33,814 bases of DNA, taken from assembly GCA_938005315.1 (NCBI GenBank), contig CALLOB010000021.1, positions 1 to 33,814 on the forward strand, read 5' to 3'. The notes under the pieces were generated by a model, which searched no databases, was not told where the DNA came from, and was given only the letters and a program-made list of their open reading frames with translations. Shown one piece after another: positions 10,631 to 18,074 of the stretch. Every line of letters begins with the position of its first letter. Positions within the stretch are counted from its first letter, which is position 1. This DNA comes from an uncultured Phycisphaerae bacterium. GTDB lineage: Bacteria; Planctomycetota; Phycisphaerae; UBA1845; PWPN01. The position numbers and the translations under genes were made by a program.

Positions 10631-11977
10631 TCAGCGGTCCGGGGCGGCTCCGGCCGTTCCCATGCTCCCGGGCTCGGCGTAGGTCTCCAGTCGCGAACGG
10701 GCCTTCTCGATGATCGCCCGGGCGGAAGCATCGACGCTCATGGCCCGCCGCCAATGGGCCCGGGCCTCGGCGGTCTGACCCATCAGGAAGAGCACGTCCC
10801 CGAGGTCGAACCACGCCTCCGCGCTGCGTTCGTCGACCGCCAGCCGCCTGTGCAGCACGTCGCGGGCCTGAGCATACCGGCGCTGGGCGAGGTGGGCCAG
10901 GGCCGCGCCGCGCAGGGCCTCGGGGTCATCGCCTCGGCGGGCGAGGATCCGGTTGTAGAGTTCCAAGGCCTGCTCATAGTCGCGCTGGTCGGCGTAGATC
11001 CAGGCCAGGCGGCTGATGGCCTCGGGCATTTCCGGGTCGATGTCCAGGGCCTCGCGCAGGCGTTCGGCAGCCACGACGTGCTGTCCACGTTCCATGTGCC
11101 AGGCCGCCTGGCGGGCGAGTTCCTCGGCTGCGCGGCGGCGTTCGGCCGGCAACGGGCTGATCGACGCCTCGGCCGGCCTGGTCGAGGCGGTCTGCCGCGC
11201 CGGGGGCACGACCGGCGGCACGACCGACGCCCCGGTCCTACCGCCGCCGTCGGCCGGTCTCAGCGCGATCGGCACGGTCACCGGCCCGAAGGTCCGCTCG
11301 ACGACGTGGCCGCCGAGATCCCGGACGCTCAGCAGCAGCGTCAACTCGCCATGAACGTCGTCCGGAACGGTCCAGTCGTATCGCCCGCTGTTCAGCGCCG
11401 CCGGGTCGATGATCCGCCACGACTTGTCGCCGGGGGTCCGGAAAGACAATGACACCGGGCGGCCCGGCAGGTTGTCGTCGTAGGCCGTCCAGGCGAGCTG
11501 CAGTGTCCGGCGCAGGGCGAAGTCCTCGCCCGGCTCGACGCGGTCCCATTGTGCCAGCGGGGGAGTGCCGTCCACGAAGACCCAGCGTTGTGGAGCCTCG
11601 CGCGGCCGGGGATCCTCCCGCGAGACCCGCGGGCCGTCGCGAACCAGGAGAATGAAGCCATAGAGCCCCTCGCTCGGCGTGGTGTACTGCAGCGGACCGG
11701 TCGGACCGTTCCGGGAAGCGACGCACTGCCATGTGGCTCCGCGGTCGCGCGTGCTCCACAGCTCGACGATCGCCGCAGGTCCCGCGCCGCCGACCCGGTA
11801 GTGAAACTCCAGCTGCCGGGAACGCACCGACAGAGGTCCGCGGCTCTCCGGCGGCGACTGGGCGAGCAGAACCGGGCCGAACAGCGCGGGGATCACGCCA
11901 GCCGCCAGCGCGACGGCCGAACGGAAGCTCCGGGCCCTTGAGCGAGGAATCGGTTGGCGTGATCGGATCGGCGGCAT
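10631..11977 (-). CDS. Exported TPR-repeat protein
   Basis: The 448-residue protein has a basic N-terminus (RSRQPIPRSRARSFRS) and a hydrophobic stretch (AVALAAGVIPALFGPVLLAQ) that acts as a signal peptide or anchor. Residues 45-240 form a beta-rich part with features of exported Ig-like or sialidase-type repeats (WSTRDRGATWQCVA, WTAYDDNLPGRPVSLSFR). Residues 285-430 hold about four tetratricopeptide repeats, for example AAERLREALDIDPEMPEAIS and YEQALELYNRILARRGDDPE. TPRs mediate protein contacts; partner unknown. The ATG at 11977 has GGGAGG five bases before it. It follows the CobS-like gene by 147 bases in which I see nothing clear, so it may have its own promoter. It is closely linked to holA downstream. 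Confidence 0.75.
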   Translation of the reverse strand: MPPIRSRQPIPRSRARSFRSAVALAAGVIPALFGPVLLAQSPPESRGPLSVRSRQLEFHYRVGGAGPAAIVELWSTRDRGATWQCVASRNGPTGPLQYTTPSEGLYGFILLVRDGPRVSREDPRPREAPQRWVFVDGTPPLAQWDRVEPGEDFALRRTLQLAWTAYDDNLPGRPVSLSFRTPGDKSWRIIDPAALNSGRYDWTVPDDVHGELTLLLSVRDLGGHVVERTFGPVTVPIALRPADGGGRTGASVVPPVVPPARQTASTRPAEASISPLPAERRRAAEELARQAAWHMERGQHVVAAERLREALDIDPEMPEAISRLAWIYADQRDYEQALELYNRILARRGDDPEALRGAALAHLAQRRYAQARDVLHRRLAVDERSAEAWFDLGDVLFLMGQTAEARAHWRRAMSVDASARAIIEKARSRLETYAEPGSMGTAGAAPDR

Positions 11978-12124
11978 CCATGCCTCCCGGCGGTCGCGAC
12001 CTTCTCGGCGGCGCCGCGTTCGGCCGGCATCCTCCGGCGACGATGGGTTTTATCGGAGCCCTGCGGCCGGGAACTGAAGGCTCCGGCGCGGGCCGATTCC
12101 GCCCCTTGCCAGCCGCAAGCTCTT

Positions 12125-13018
12125 TCAATACAGGTAGATAGCGCTGGCGACGGCAAGATAGAGCAGCAGAAAAGACAGCTCGCCGGCCAGTCCGGTGGCC
12201 AGAATCGTGTCTTCGGTCTGGCCGCGTTCGCGCCGGCCCAGGAGGTAGGCGCTGAAGTACGAGGCCACCAGCGTGCCCACGGCCATGAGCACGGCGTGGC
12301 CGAGATAGAGCCGTGGAGCGGGGATGTACAGGAAAGTCAGCAGCGCCGCGGCGACCCAGCCGGCGCCGACCGCCCGCAGGCCCATGCTCGCGGTCAGCCG
12401 CACGGTCCGGGACGACGCTGCCGGCGCGGCGCGGCCCATGGAGGCCGCCAGCATCATCGCCCAGCGCCCCCAGACCGGCATGAGGATCAGCGGGCGGTAG
12501 ATCGGCGCGGGGTACAGGACTCCGAGGTGTTGTCGCCAGTCGGCCGGCTGCGGCCTCGCGCCGTAGGGCAGCGACAGCAGCAGGGCCTGCTTGAGCAGCA
12601 CGATCAACAGGACGGCCAGCACTCCGCCGATGGCGACGGCGCAGGCGTCATCGGCGTCGCGGCGACGGGTGAACAGGGCGGCGCTTCCGGTGATGAGTCG
12701 ACGTCCGAACCACGCCAGATCGACGGTGAGCAGTACGGCCGTCGGCACGAGGCGCATGCGGTGATACTCGCCGAACAACCGCCAGCCGGCGCTGAAGACG
12801 ATCGCGTAGATGATTCCGATCAGCAGCCCCCAGGGCACGAACCAGTGCCCGGGCGGTCGATCGTTTTCGCCGGAGGCGTCGGGTCGCGGATCGAGGGGCA
12901 GGAGGAATCGCCCGGCCTGCAGAAAAGCCCGGGCCGCAGCGGCGAGTCCCCCGCAGGGTCCGGGTGATCCGGCCGGACCCGGTCTCGCGGAGGCCTGGAT
13001 GGCATCGGGCTCATTCAC
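12125..13018 (-). CDS. CobS-like integral membrane protein lacking the CobS acidic motif
   Basis: The 297-residue membrane protein resembles cobalamin-5-phosphate synthase (CobS). Shared text includes an early WGLLIGIIYAIVFSAGW (CobS PLIGLLLGAISGLVF), IGGVLAVLLIVLLKQALLLSL (CobS helix after GTHG), a central PVWGRWAMMLAASM, and GQTEDTILATGLAGELSFLL (residues 266-285) against the CobS end [20 protein letters not shown]. The conserved HLDGLADTCDG motif, thought to bind metal and substrate, should follow ITG at residue 111 but is missing: the chain passes from LITG directly to SAALFTRRRD. I therefore infer homology but not CobS activity. The start is GTG at 13018, overlapping the eda stop by eight bases, which implies translational coupling. 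A short ATG frame at 13014 is out of frame and rejected. No other cobalamin genes are nearby. Confidence 0.6.
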   Translation of the reverse strand: MNEPDAIQASARPGPAGSPGPCGGLAAAARAFLQAGRFLLPLDPRPDASGENDRPPGHWFVPWGLLIGIIYAIVFSAGWRLFGEYHRMRLVPTAVLLTVDLAWFGRRLITGSAALFTRRRDADDACAVAIGGVLAVLLIVLLKQALLLSLPYGARPQPADWRQHLGVLYPAPIYRPLILMPVWGRWAMMLAASMGRAAPAASSRTVRLTASMGLRAVGAGWVAAALLTFLYIPAPRLYLGHAVLMAVGTLVASYFSAYLLGRRERGQTEDTILATGLAGELSFLLLYLAVASAIYLY

Positions 13019-13664
13019 CGGCGCGTGCCTCGGCCACCGCCTGAAGCCATCGGGCGGCCGCGTTGCGGATGCCGGCGGTATCCCGGTCGCGGATCGCCCT
13101 GGCGGTGACCAGGGCCGAGCCGATTCCCACGGCCGAGGCGCCGGCCCTGATGAAGGCCGCCACGTTATCCAGGGTGATGCCGCCGGTGGGGATCATGCGG
13201 ATCTGGGGCAGCGGCCCCTTGAGGTCGCGGATGTATCCCGGTCCCAGCGAGGACGTGGGAAAGACCTTGACGTAGTCGGCCCCGGCCTGCCAGGCGCGGA
13301 CGATCTCGGTGGGGGTCAGGGCCCCGGGCATGACCGGCACGTCGTAGCGGCGGCACAGCTCGACGGTGGCCGGGTCGAACGAGGGCGCGACCACGAACTG
13401 GGCTCCGGCGAGGATCGCGGCCCGGGCGGTTTCCGCGTCCAGGACCGTGCCGACGCCGATGGCTGCGTCGTCGCCGATCGCCTCGCGGGCGGCGCGGATC
13501 ACGGCCAGGGCGTCCGGGGTGGTCATGGTGACCTCGATGCAGGTCAGCCCGCCCTCGCGGAGGGCCCGCACGACCTCAACGAGTTCTCCCCCGCCGGAGG
13601 CCCGGATGATCGCGATCACGCCGGTGGACTCGATGCGATGGATGATGTCGGAAGCCTTCAGCAC
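13011..13664 (-). CDS. eda: KDPG/KHG aldolase family protein
   Basis: The 217-residue protein is a full-length class I aldolase of the Eda type, which splits 2-keto-3-deoxy-6-phosphogluconate to pyruvate and glyceraldehyde-3-phosphate in the Entner-Doudoroff or sugar-acid pathways. It shows GVIAIIRA at the start, the glutamate segment CIEVTMTTPDAL, GVGTVLDAETARAAILAGAQ, FVVAPSFDP, the Schiff-base lysine in DYVKVFPTSSLG and phosphate-binding PTGGITLDN. Substrate within the family (KDPG, KDPGal or 4-hydroxy-2-oxoglutarate) cannot be decided. It follows the FabF gene by 34 bases and overlaps the CobS-like gene, so it is carried in the lipid-type operon, a partnership with no obvious metabolic reason. 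Confidence 0.88.
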   Translation of the reverse strand: MLKASDIIHRIESTGVIAIIRASGGGELVEVVRALREGGLTCIEVTMTTPDALAVIRAAREAIGDDAAIGVGTVLDAETARAAILAGAQFVVAPSFDPATVELCRRYDVPVMPGALTPTEIVRAWQAGADYVKVFPTSSLGPGYIRDLKGPLPQIRMIPTGGITLDNVAAFIRAGASAVGIGSALVTARAIRDRDTAGIRNAAARWLQAVAEARAGE

Positions 13665-13698
13665 GCGATGGATCCTCCGCCCGGGCCCGGCCGGGAGG

Positions 13699-15030
13699 TC
13701 AGGTGATCCGGGTCACGATCAGCGTGTCGTTCTGTCCACCGAATCCGAAACTGTTGCTCAGGCAGGCGTTCACCCGGGCGGGGCGGGCCTGGTTGGGCAC
13801 GTAGTCCAGCGGGCAGTTGGGATCGGGGGTCTGGTAGTTGGTCGTCGGCGGCAGGATGTTGTCACGGATCGCCAAGATGCAGGTGATCAGTTCGACGGCG
13901 CCGGCGGCGGCGATCAGATGTCCCATCATGCTCTTGATCGAGCTGATGGGCACTTTGCGGGCGTGCTCGCCGAAGAGCTGCATGATCGCCAGCGACTCGA
14001 TCTTGTCGTTCTCCTCGGTGCCGGTGCCGTGGGCGGAGATGTAGTCGATGTCCTCCGGGGTCAGGCCCGCGTCCTCCAGGGCCAGGCGCATGGCGGCGAT
14101 GCCGCCGCGGCCGTCCTCGTGGATGTCGGTGATCCGGAAGGCATCCGCGGTCGAGCCGTAGCCCCTGATCTCGCAGCGGCAGCGGGCCCCGCGGCGCCGG
14201 GCATGTTGAAGTTCCTCGAGAATGAGAATGCCCGCTCCCTCGCCGAGGACGAACCCGTCGCGGGTGCGGTCGAAGGGCCGGCTGGCGGTCATACAGGAGT
14301 CATTGCGGGTGGACAGAGCCGTGAGCCGGTTGAAGCCGGTGGTGCCGAAGGGGTGGATCATGCTGTGGGTGCCGCCCGAGATGACCACGTCGGCGTCACC
14401 CCGGCGGATCAGGCAGGCGGCCTCGCCGATAGCCTGGGTGCTGGCGGCGCAGGCGGTGAGGGTATTGAACGACGGTCCCTCCACCCCGAACTGGCAGGCG
14501 ATGTGTCCGGCGGCCATGTTGGGATCCTGCTCGAGCTCGCGTACCGCGTTCAACCGCTTTTCGGCCTCCTCCGCCCAGCGGCGGGTGTCCAGATCGCCCC
14601 GTCCGCCGGCGGCCTGGCGGTCCCAGGCGCTGACCGCCGCCGCGACGAAGTTGTCGAAATCGATCGGTCCCTCGCCGCCGCCGAGATAGATGCCTACCGC
14701 GGTGCGGTCCAGACCGGCGAAGTCGTCCAGGCCGGCGTCCTTCCAGGCCATCTGGGCGGCGGCCAGCGCGAAACCGGTGTTGCGGCTGACGTCGCGGTGG
14801 CGGGCGGCGGCCTCCTCGCCGAGATAGCGGCGCAGATCGAAGCCCTTGACCTGGGCGGAAAAGGTGGTCGGGAAAGTGGAGGCGTCGAACAGCTCGGTCG
14901 GCGACACGCCGCTGTCGCCGCGCAGAAGCCGCTTCCAGACGCCGTCGAGGTCGTCGCCCAGCGGCGTGATCCAGCCGCAGCCGGTCACCACCACGCGACG
15001 ATCGCCGTTTGTCCTGTCGGGTCGGGCCAC
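13699..15030 (-). CDS. fabF: Beta-ketoacyl-ACP synthase II (intact ketosynthase, KS-alpha)
   Basis: The 443-residue protein condenses acyl groups with malonyl-ACP. It has the FabF start VVVTGCGWITPLGDDLDGVW and a complete catalytic set: Cys194 in NTLTACAASTQA, His334 in SAHGTGTEEND, Lys366 and His371 in SSIKSMMGHLIAAAG, and the gate segment NSFGFGGQN near residue 427. The start is GTG at 15030; GGAGGT six bases upstream lies inside the end of the preceding gene, and only two bases separate that stop from this start. Tight coupling suggests equal amounts of the two ketosynthase proteins, as expected for a heterodimer. The neighbours are an ACP and two dehydratases, so I place it in a dedicated acyl-chain pathway rather than housekeeping FabF alone. 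Confidence 0.93.
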   Translation of the reverse strand: MARPDRTNGDRRVVVTGCGWITPLGDDLDGVWKRLLRGDSGVSPTELFDASTFPTTFSAQVKGFDLRRYLGEEAAARHRDVSRNTGFALAAAQMAWKDAGLDDFAGLDRTAVGIYLGGGEGPIDFDNFVAAAVSAWDRQAAGGRGDLDTRRWAEEAEKRLNAVRELEQDPNMAAGHIACQFGVEGPSFNTLTACAASTQAIGEAACLIRRGDADVVISGGTHSMIHPFGTTGFNRLTALSTRNDSCMTASRPFDRTRDGFVLGEGAGILILEELQHARRRGARCRCEIRGYGSTADAFRITDIHEDGRGGIAAMRLALEDAGLTPEDIDYISAHGTGTEENDKIESLAIMQLFGEHARKVPISSIKSMMGHLIAAAGAVELITCILAIRDNILPPTTNYQTPDPNCPLDYVPNQARPARVNACLSNSFGFGGQNDTLIVTRIT

Positions 15031-15032
15031 TT

Positions 15033-16370
15033 TCAGACCTCCAGGCGCTGAAACACCAGCGCCGCATTCTGCCCCCCGTTGAGGGCGTAGGCCACCGAGA
15101 CCAGGGCATCGATTCCGGCTTCCCGGGGACGACCGGTGACGAGGTCCAGCCCGCAGGCCGGGTCCGGTCGGGTGACGTTGCGGGACGGCGGGATCCGCTG
15201 GTACCGCAGGCACATGGCCGCGATGCAGAGGTCGATGGCCCCGCTGCCAGCCCCGCTGTTGCCGACGGCCCCCTTGATGGCCAGGGCCGGGACCTGGCCG
15301 GCCCGGTCGCCCAGGGCCGCCCGGAGACCGGCGGCCTCGGAGGCGTCTTGTTCCGGGATGCCGGTGCCGAACGTCATGATCAGGTCCACGTCATCGGGGC
15401 GGAGCCCCGCGTCGGCCAGGGCCTTGCGCACCGCCAGGGTCATGGGGCGGCCTTGCGGATCGGGTTCATGCCAGCTGCGGGCATTGCAGCTGGCGGCGAA
15501 GCCGGTCACCTCGCAATAGATCGAGGCCCCGCGGGCCCGGGCGTGCTCGAGGTCCTCCAGCACCAGCAGCCCGCCGCCCTCGCCGATGACCGTGCCGTCG
15601 CGGGAGACGTCGAACGGCCGACAGGCCACCTCGGGCCGATCGTTTCCGGAGGTGGTCAGCCGGCCGAGCAGCTGCTGCCGCATCAGTCCCATGGGGTTGA
15701 GCTTGCTCTCGGCGCCGCCGCACAGGCAGATATCCGCGGCGCCGCGGCTGATCGTGCGGAAGGCTTCCCCGACGGCCAGATGACTGGAGGCTTCCGAGCA
15801 GGTGATCGTATTGGAGGGGGCCTGGGCGTCGTGAACGATGGTCACGTGGCACGAAAGCATGTTCGGGAGGAACTTCAGCAGCCACAGCGGGGTGAGGTTG
15901 TTCATCCCTTCAGCGCCCCACCGGCGGATGTCGAAGCGGCCGGACTCATCGGTTGAGGCCGCCAAGGCTCCGGCCAGCTCGGTGAGGTCGGCGCAGATCA
16001 GCCCGGCGCCGATGTTGACTCCCAGGCGGGTGGGATCAAAGTTCGGCGGTCCCTCGGCCTCGCCCCGCTCGATGAGGCAACGGGTCTTCAGGCCGGCGTC
16101 GCGGGCCGCCTCGTAGGCCGCGGCCACGGCGATCTCAATGTCCCGGGCCATGACCTTGGTGCTCTTGCGGTAGGCCTTGGGCACGTACTGGCTGGCGCTG
16201 AGTCCTTCGATCTCGCCGCCGACCTGGCAGCGGAAGCGTCCCGGGTCGAACGCCGTGATGCGCCGCACGCCGGAGCGGTTTTCCAGCAGACTCTTCCAGA
16301 CCGCCTCGGCGCCGATGCCGATCGGCGTGGCCAGCCCGATGCCCGTGATCACCACGCGACGCGTGCTCAT
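15033..16370 (-). CDS. Ketosynthase homologue without catalytic histidines (KS-beta / chain-length-factor-like)
   Basis: The 445-residue protein has the full ketosynthase fold: VVITGIGLATPIGIGAEAVW at the start, Cys191 in NTITCSEASSHLA, and RPFDVSRDGTVIGEGGG. Aligned with the adjacent FabF, both catalytic histidines are lost: Phe334 replaces the first (MTFGTGIPE for SAHGTGTEE) and Asn371 the second (IKGAVGNSGAGSG for IKSMMGHLIAAAG). The gate loop GFGGQN is also changed to LNGGQN. Without these histidines decarboxylative condensation should not proceed, so the likely role is structural or chain-length control as partner of the downstream FabF, as KS-beta does in type II polyketide synthases, although there the cysteine is usually what is lost. 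The ATG at 16370 has AGAGG five bases before it and follows the dehydratase stop by nine bases. Confidence 0.85.
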   Translation of the reverse strand: MSTRRVVITGIGLATPIGIGAEAVWKSLLENRSGVRRITAFDPGRFRCQVGGEIEGLSASQYVPKAYRKSTKVMARDIEIAVAAAYEAARDAGLKTRCLIERGEAEGPPNFDPTRLGVNIGAGLICADLTELAGALAASTDESGRFDIRRWGAEGMNNLTPLWLLKFLPNMLSCHVTIVHDAQAPSNTITCSEASSHLAVGEAFRTISRGAADICLCGGAESKLNPMGLMRQQLLGRLTTSGNDRPEVACRPFDVSRDGTVIGEGGGLLVLEDLEHARARGASIYCEVTGFAASCNARSWHEPDPQGRPMTLAVRKALADAGLRPDDVDLIMTFGTGIPEQDASEAAGLRAALGDRAGQVPALAIKGAVGNSGAGSGAIDLCIAAMCLRYQRIPPSRNVTRPDPACGLDLVTGRPREAGIDALVSVAYALNGGQNAALVFQRLEV

Positions 16371-16379
16371 CGCAACCTC

Positions 16380-16862
16380 TCAACCGGCCCCGCCGCGGCC
16401 GGGCAGATACGTCCCCAGCAGTCCCATGAAGTCCTCGGTGAACACGAAGTTCTCCTCGGGAAACGCCAGGCCGCTCATGTTGCGGTCGATGTGCGAGAAC
16501 ATCAGGTCCACCCGGCCGATCTCCCGGCCGTCGCAGGTCACCGTGCCGGTCGTCTGGGCTCCGGCGTCGCTGAGCGTCTCGATGACCGCCTCGTAGCGCA
16601 ACTGCTGGCCCGGTCCGGCGATGCCCTCGAAAGTCGCCCGACGGATCTTGGCCAGGATGACCTTCTCCCGGAATCCCCGGGCCTCACCGACCAGGATACC
16701 GGCCGTCTGGGCCATGCCCTCGATCATCAGACTCGCGGGCATCACCGGAAAGCCGGGAAAATGGTCGTGCAGATGTTCCTCGGCCATGGTGACGTTCTTG
16801 AGAGCCACCGCCCGCCTGCCGGACTCGAACTCCTCGAACCTGTCGATCCAGAACCAGCGCAT
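16380..16862 (-). CDS. FabZ/FabA-like 3-hydroxyacyl-ACP dehydratase (second hotdog gene)
   Basis: The 160-residue hotdog protein should dehydrate 3-hydroxyacyl-ACP. The active-site block is HDHFPGFPVMPASLMIEGMA, with His34 and Glu48 as the catalytic pair. The usual PGVL has become PASL, a small change at the helix that shapes the acyl tunnel. A C-terminal tail (NFVFTEDFMGLLGTYLPGRG) extends past typical FabZ. The ATG at 16862 begins the conserved MRWFWIDRFEEF; the frame is open further upstream but has no family similarity there, and the ribosome site is weak. It lies between ACP (180 bases upstream, with a perfect hairpin) and the degenerate ketosynthase (nine bases downstream). Confidence 0.88.
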   Translation of the reverse strand: MRWFWIDRFEEFESGRRAVALKNVTMAEEHLHDHFPGFPVMPASLMIEGMAQTAGILVGEARGFREKVILAKIRRATFEGIAGPGQQLRYEAVIETLSDAGAQTTGTVTCDGREIGRVDLMFSHIDRNMSGLAFPEENFVFTEDFMGLLGTYLPGRGGAG

Positions 16863-16927
16863 GATCGCGTTCCGGAGACCCCTGCGACCCGTGAGGCTTC
16901 TGGTCCTGCCGGATCGCGGCTTCAAGC

Positions 16928-16955
16928 TCGACGGCCGGCAATCGCCGGCCGTCGA
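16928..16955. repeat. Perfect 12-bp hairpin between ACP and dehydratase genes
   Basis: TCGACGGCCGGC and its exact complement flank a four-base loop. It lies in the 180-base gap inside the operon. No T-run follows in the transcript direction, so it looks like an intercistronic stem-loop that could block 3' exonucleases or partly stop transcription, raising ACP levels over downstream genes. Role inferred. Confidence 0.55.
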
Positions 16956-17042
16956 TCGGCAAGCGTTCGACTTCACGCAGGCTGCCCGCCCGACGCACCG
17001 CGCGGCCGGCCCTGCAGGGGAACGGCGGCGGCGCAACCCCCT

Positions 17043-17432
17043 TCAGGCCGCCAGCTTGGCCTCGATGTAGTTCACCAGCGTCTTGACGGTGAACAGCTCG
17101 GGCATCTTGTTGACGTCGGGGTCCGCGTCGAAGTTGGAGAAGTCGGCGTGCGGCATGGCCTTCTTGATCTCGCGCAGGCCCGCCGGTGTGAACTTCCCGT
17201 TGGAAACGTAATCCGGGTTGTTCAGCAGGTCGTCGGGAAACAGCTCGCCGCGCGGGATCTTGATGCTGAAGCTCTTTTCCAGGCGAAAGACGATATCCAG
17301 GAAGTCGATGCTCTCGGCCCCGAGATCCCCGGTGAGCGTGGCGTCCTCGGTCACTTCCTCCGGTTCGACGGCCAGTGCGTCGACCAGCGTGTCCCGGACG
17401 TTTCGGAAGATCTCCTCACGGCTCATGGCCAT
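17043..17432 (-). CDS. Acyl carrier protein with a long insertion before helix III
   Basis: The 129-residue protein begins like an ACP (FRNVRDTLVDALAVEPEEVT) and has the phosphopantetheine site DLGAESIDFLDIVFRLE with Ser41. Normal ACPs are near 78 residues. Here, after FSIKIPRGELF, about 45 extra residues (from DDLLNNPDYVSNGKFTPAGL through DADPDVNKMPELF) come before the last helix TVKTLVNYIEAKLA. The ATG at 17432 is placed by GGAGG nine bases upstream; MSREE at 17426 is possible. It sits between two FabZ-like genes and serves presumably as dedicated carrier for this cluster. The insertion may form a partner-specific surface; that is inference. Confidence 0.88.
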   Translation of the reverse strand: MAMSREEIFRNVRDTLVDALAVEPEEVTEDATLTGDLGAESIDFLDIVFRLEKSFSIKIPRGELFPDDLLNNPDYVSNGKFTPAGLREIKKAMPHADFSNFDADPDVNKMPELFTVKTLVNYIEAKLAA

Positions 17433-17523
17433 CTGCTGCTGCCTCCATCAACTTGAAAAGACCGCCGGTCGGGCCCTGGCCCGCCCCGGTCAACCATCGA
17501 TGCCTGCGACGGCCCGCGCCGGC

Positions 17524-17994
17524 TCAGTCGCACCCCATCAACGCTCGCTGTCGTCTGGCCGCCTCGAGCAACCGGCGATCCAGTTCCGCCCGCGACGGAT
17601 CCTCGTCAGCGAGATTGAAGTGGCGCAGGGACCACTGCGCCTTGACCATCTCGACATCCCCGCAGCGGCCCGTGCCGACAAACCGACTGCCCGAGGGGCC
17701 CAGCTCCTTGACCTCGGCAGTCACCTCGAACACGCGACCGGGCGACACAAAGCTCTTGTAAGTGACGTTACGGGCCTCCGACAGCAGGATCATACTGTGG
17801 CTGTAGCCCTCGGTTTCGCGAACCAGCCAGGCCGAGGCCTGAACCATGGCCTCCAGCATAAGCACCCCCGGCATGACCGGGAAGCGCGGAAAGTGGTCCG
17901 CCAAGTATTCCTCCGCCAGCGACAGGGCCTTCACGGCGGCGATCCGCTGCCCGGGCACCAACTCCGTAATCCGATCGATCAGGACAAACTTCAT
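17524..17994 (-). CDS. fabZ: FabZ-like 3-hydroxyacyl-ACP dehydratase (first gene of the operon)
   Basis: The 156-residue hotdog protein has the canonical FabZ active site ADHFPRFPVMPGVLMLEAMV with His34 and Glu48 and the usual PGVL. It should remove water from 3-hydroxyacyl-ACP. The N-terminus MKFVLIDRITELVPGQRIAA is close to that of the second hotdog protein, so the two probably arose by duplication, though they differ widely in the C-terminal half. It lies nearest the predicted promoter at 18046-18074, giving a leader of about 45 bases, and is 91 bases ahead of the ACP gene. The ribosome site is weak. Confidence 0.9.
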   Translation of the reverse strand: MKFVLIDRITELVPGQRIAAVKALSLAEEYLADHFPRFPVMPGVLMLEAMVQASAWLVRETEGYSHSMILLSEARNVTYKSFVSPGRVFEVTAEVKELGPSGSRFVGTGRCGDVEMVKAQWSLRHFNLADEDPSRAELDRRLLEAARRQRALMGCD

Positions 17995-18045
17995 TGGATC
18001 ATCTGCGGCGTCCGCCCGCGCAAGCGGCCTGTCCGACGGGCGGTC

Positions 18046-18074
18046 AGTGTAGATCGGTCCCGCCGCTGATGCAA
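18046..18074 (-). promoter_or_regulatory. Sigma-70-type promoter for the FabZ/ACP/ketosynthase operon
   Basis: On the minus strand TTGCAT (18074-18069) is followed after exactly 17 bases by TACACT (18051-18046). Start of transcription would fall near 18039, about 45 bases before the first ATG. Both hexamers match the consensus at the most conserved positions. Confidence 0.5.

Noticed and set aside
9407-11452. 681-codon plus-strand open frame
   Set aside because: Lies opposite holA and the TPR gene, which are well supported; text is typical of antisense translation.
13366-15051. 561-codon plus-strand open frame opposite fabF
   Set aside because: Antisense shadow; fabF has every catalytic residue.
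17489-17498. CAACCATCGA, a 10-base match to the activator repeat, in the gap before ACP
   Set aside because: No inverted second half and no sigma-54 promoter follows; likely chance.
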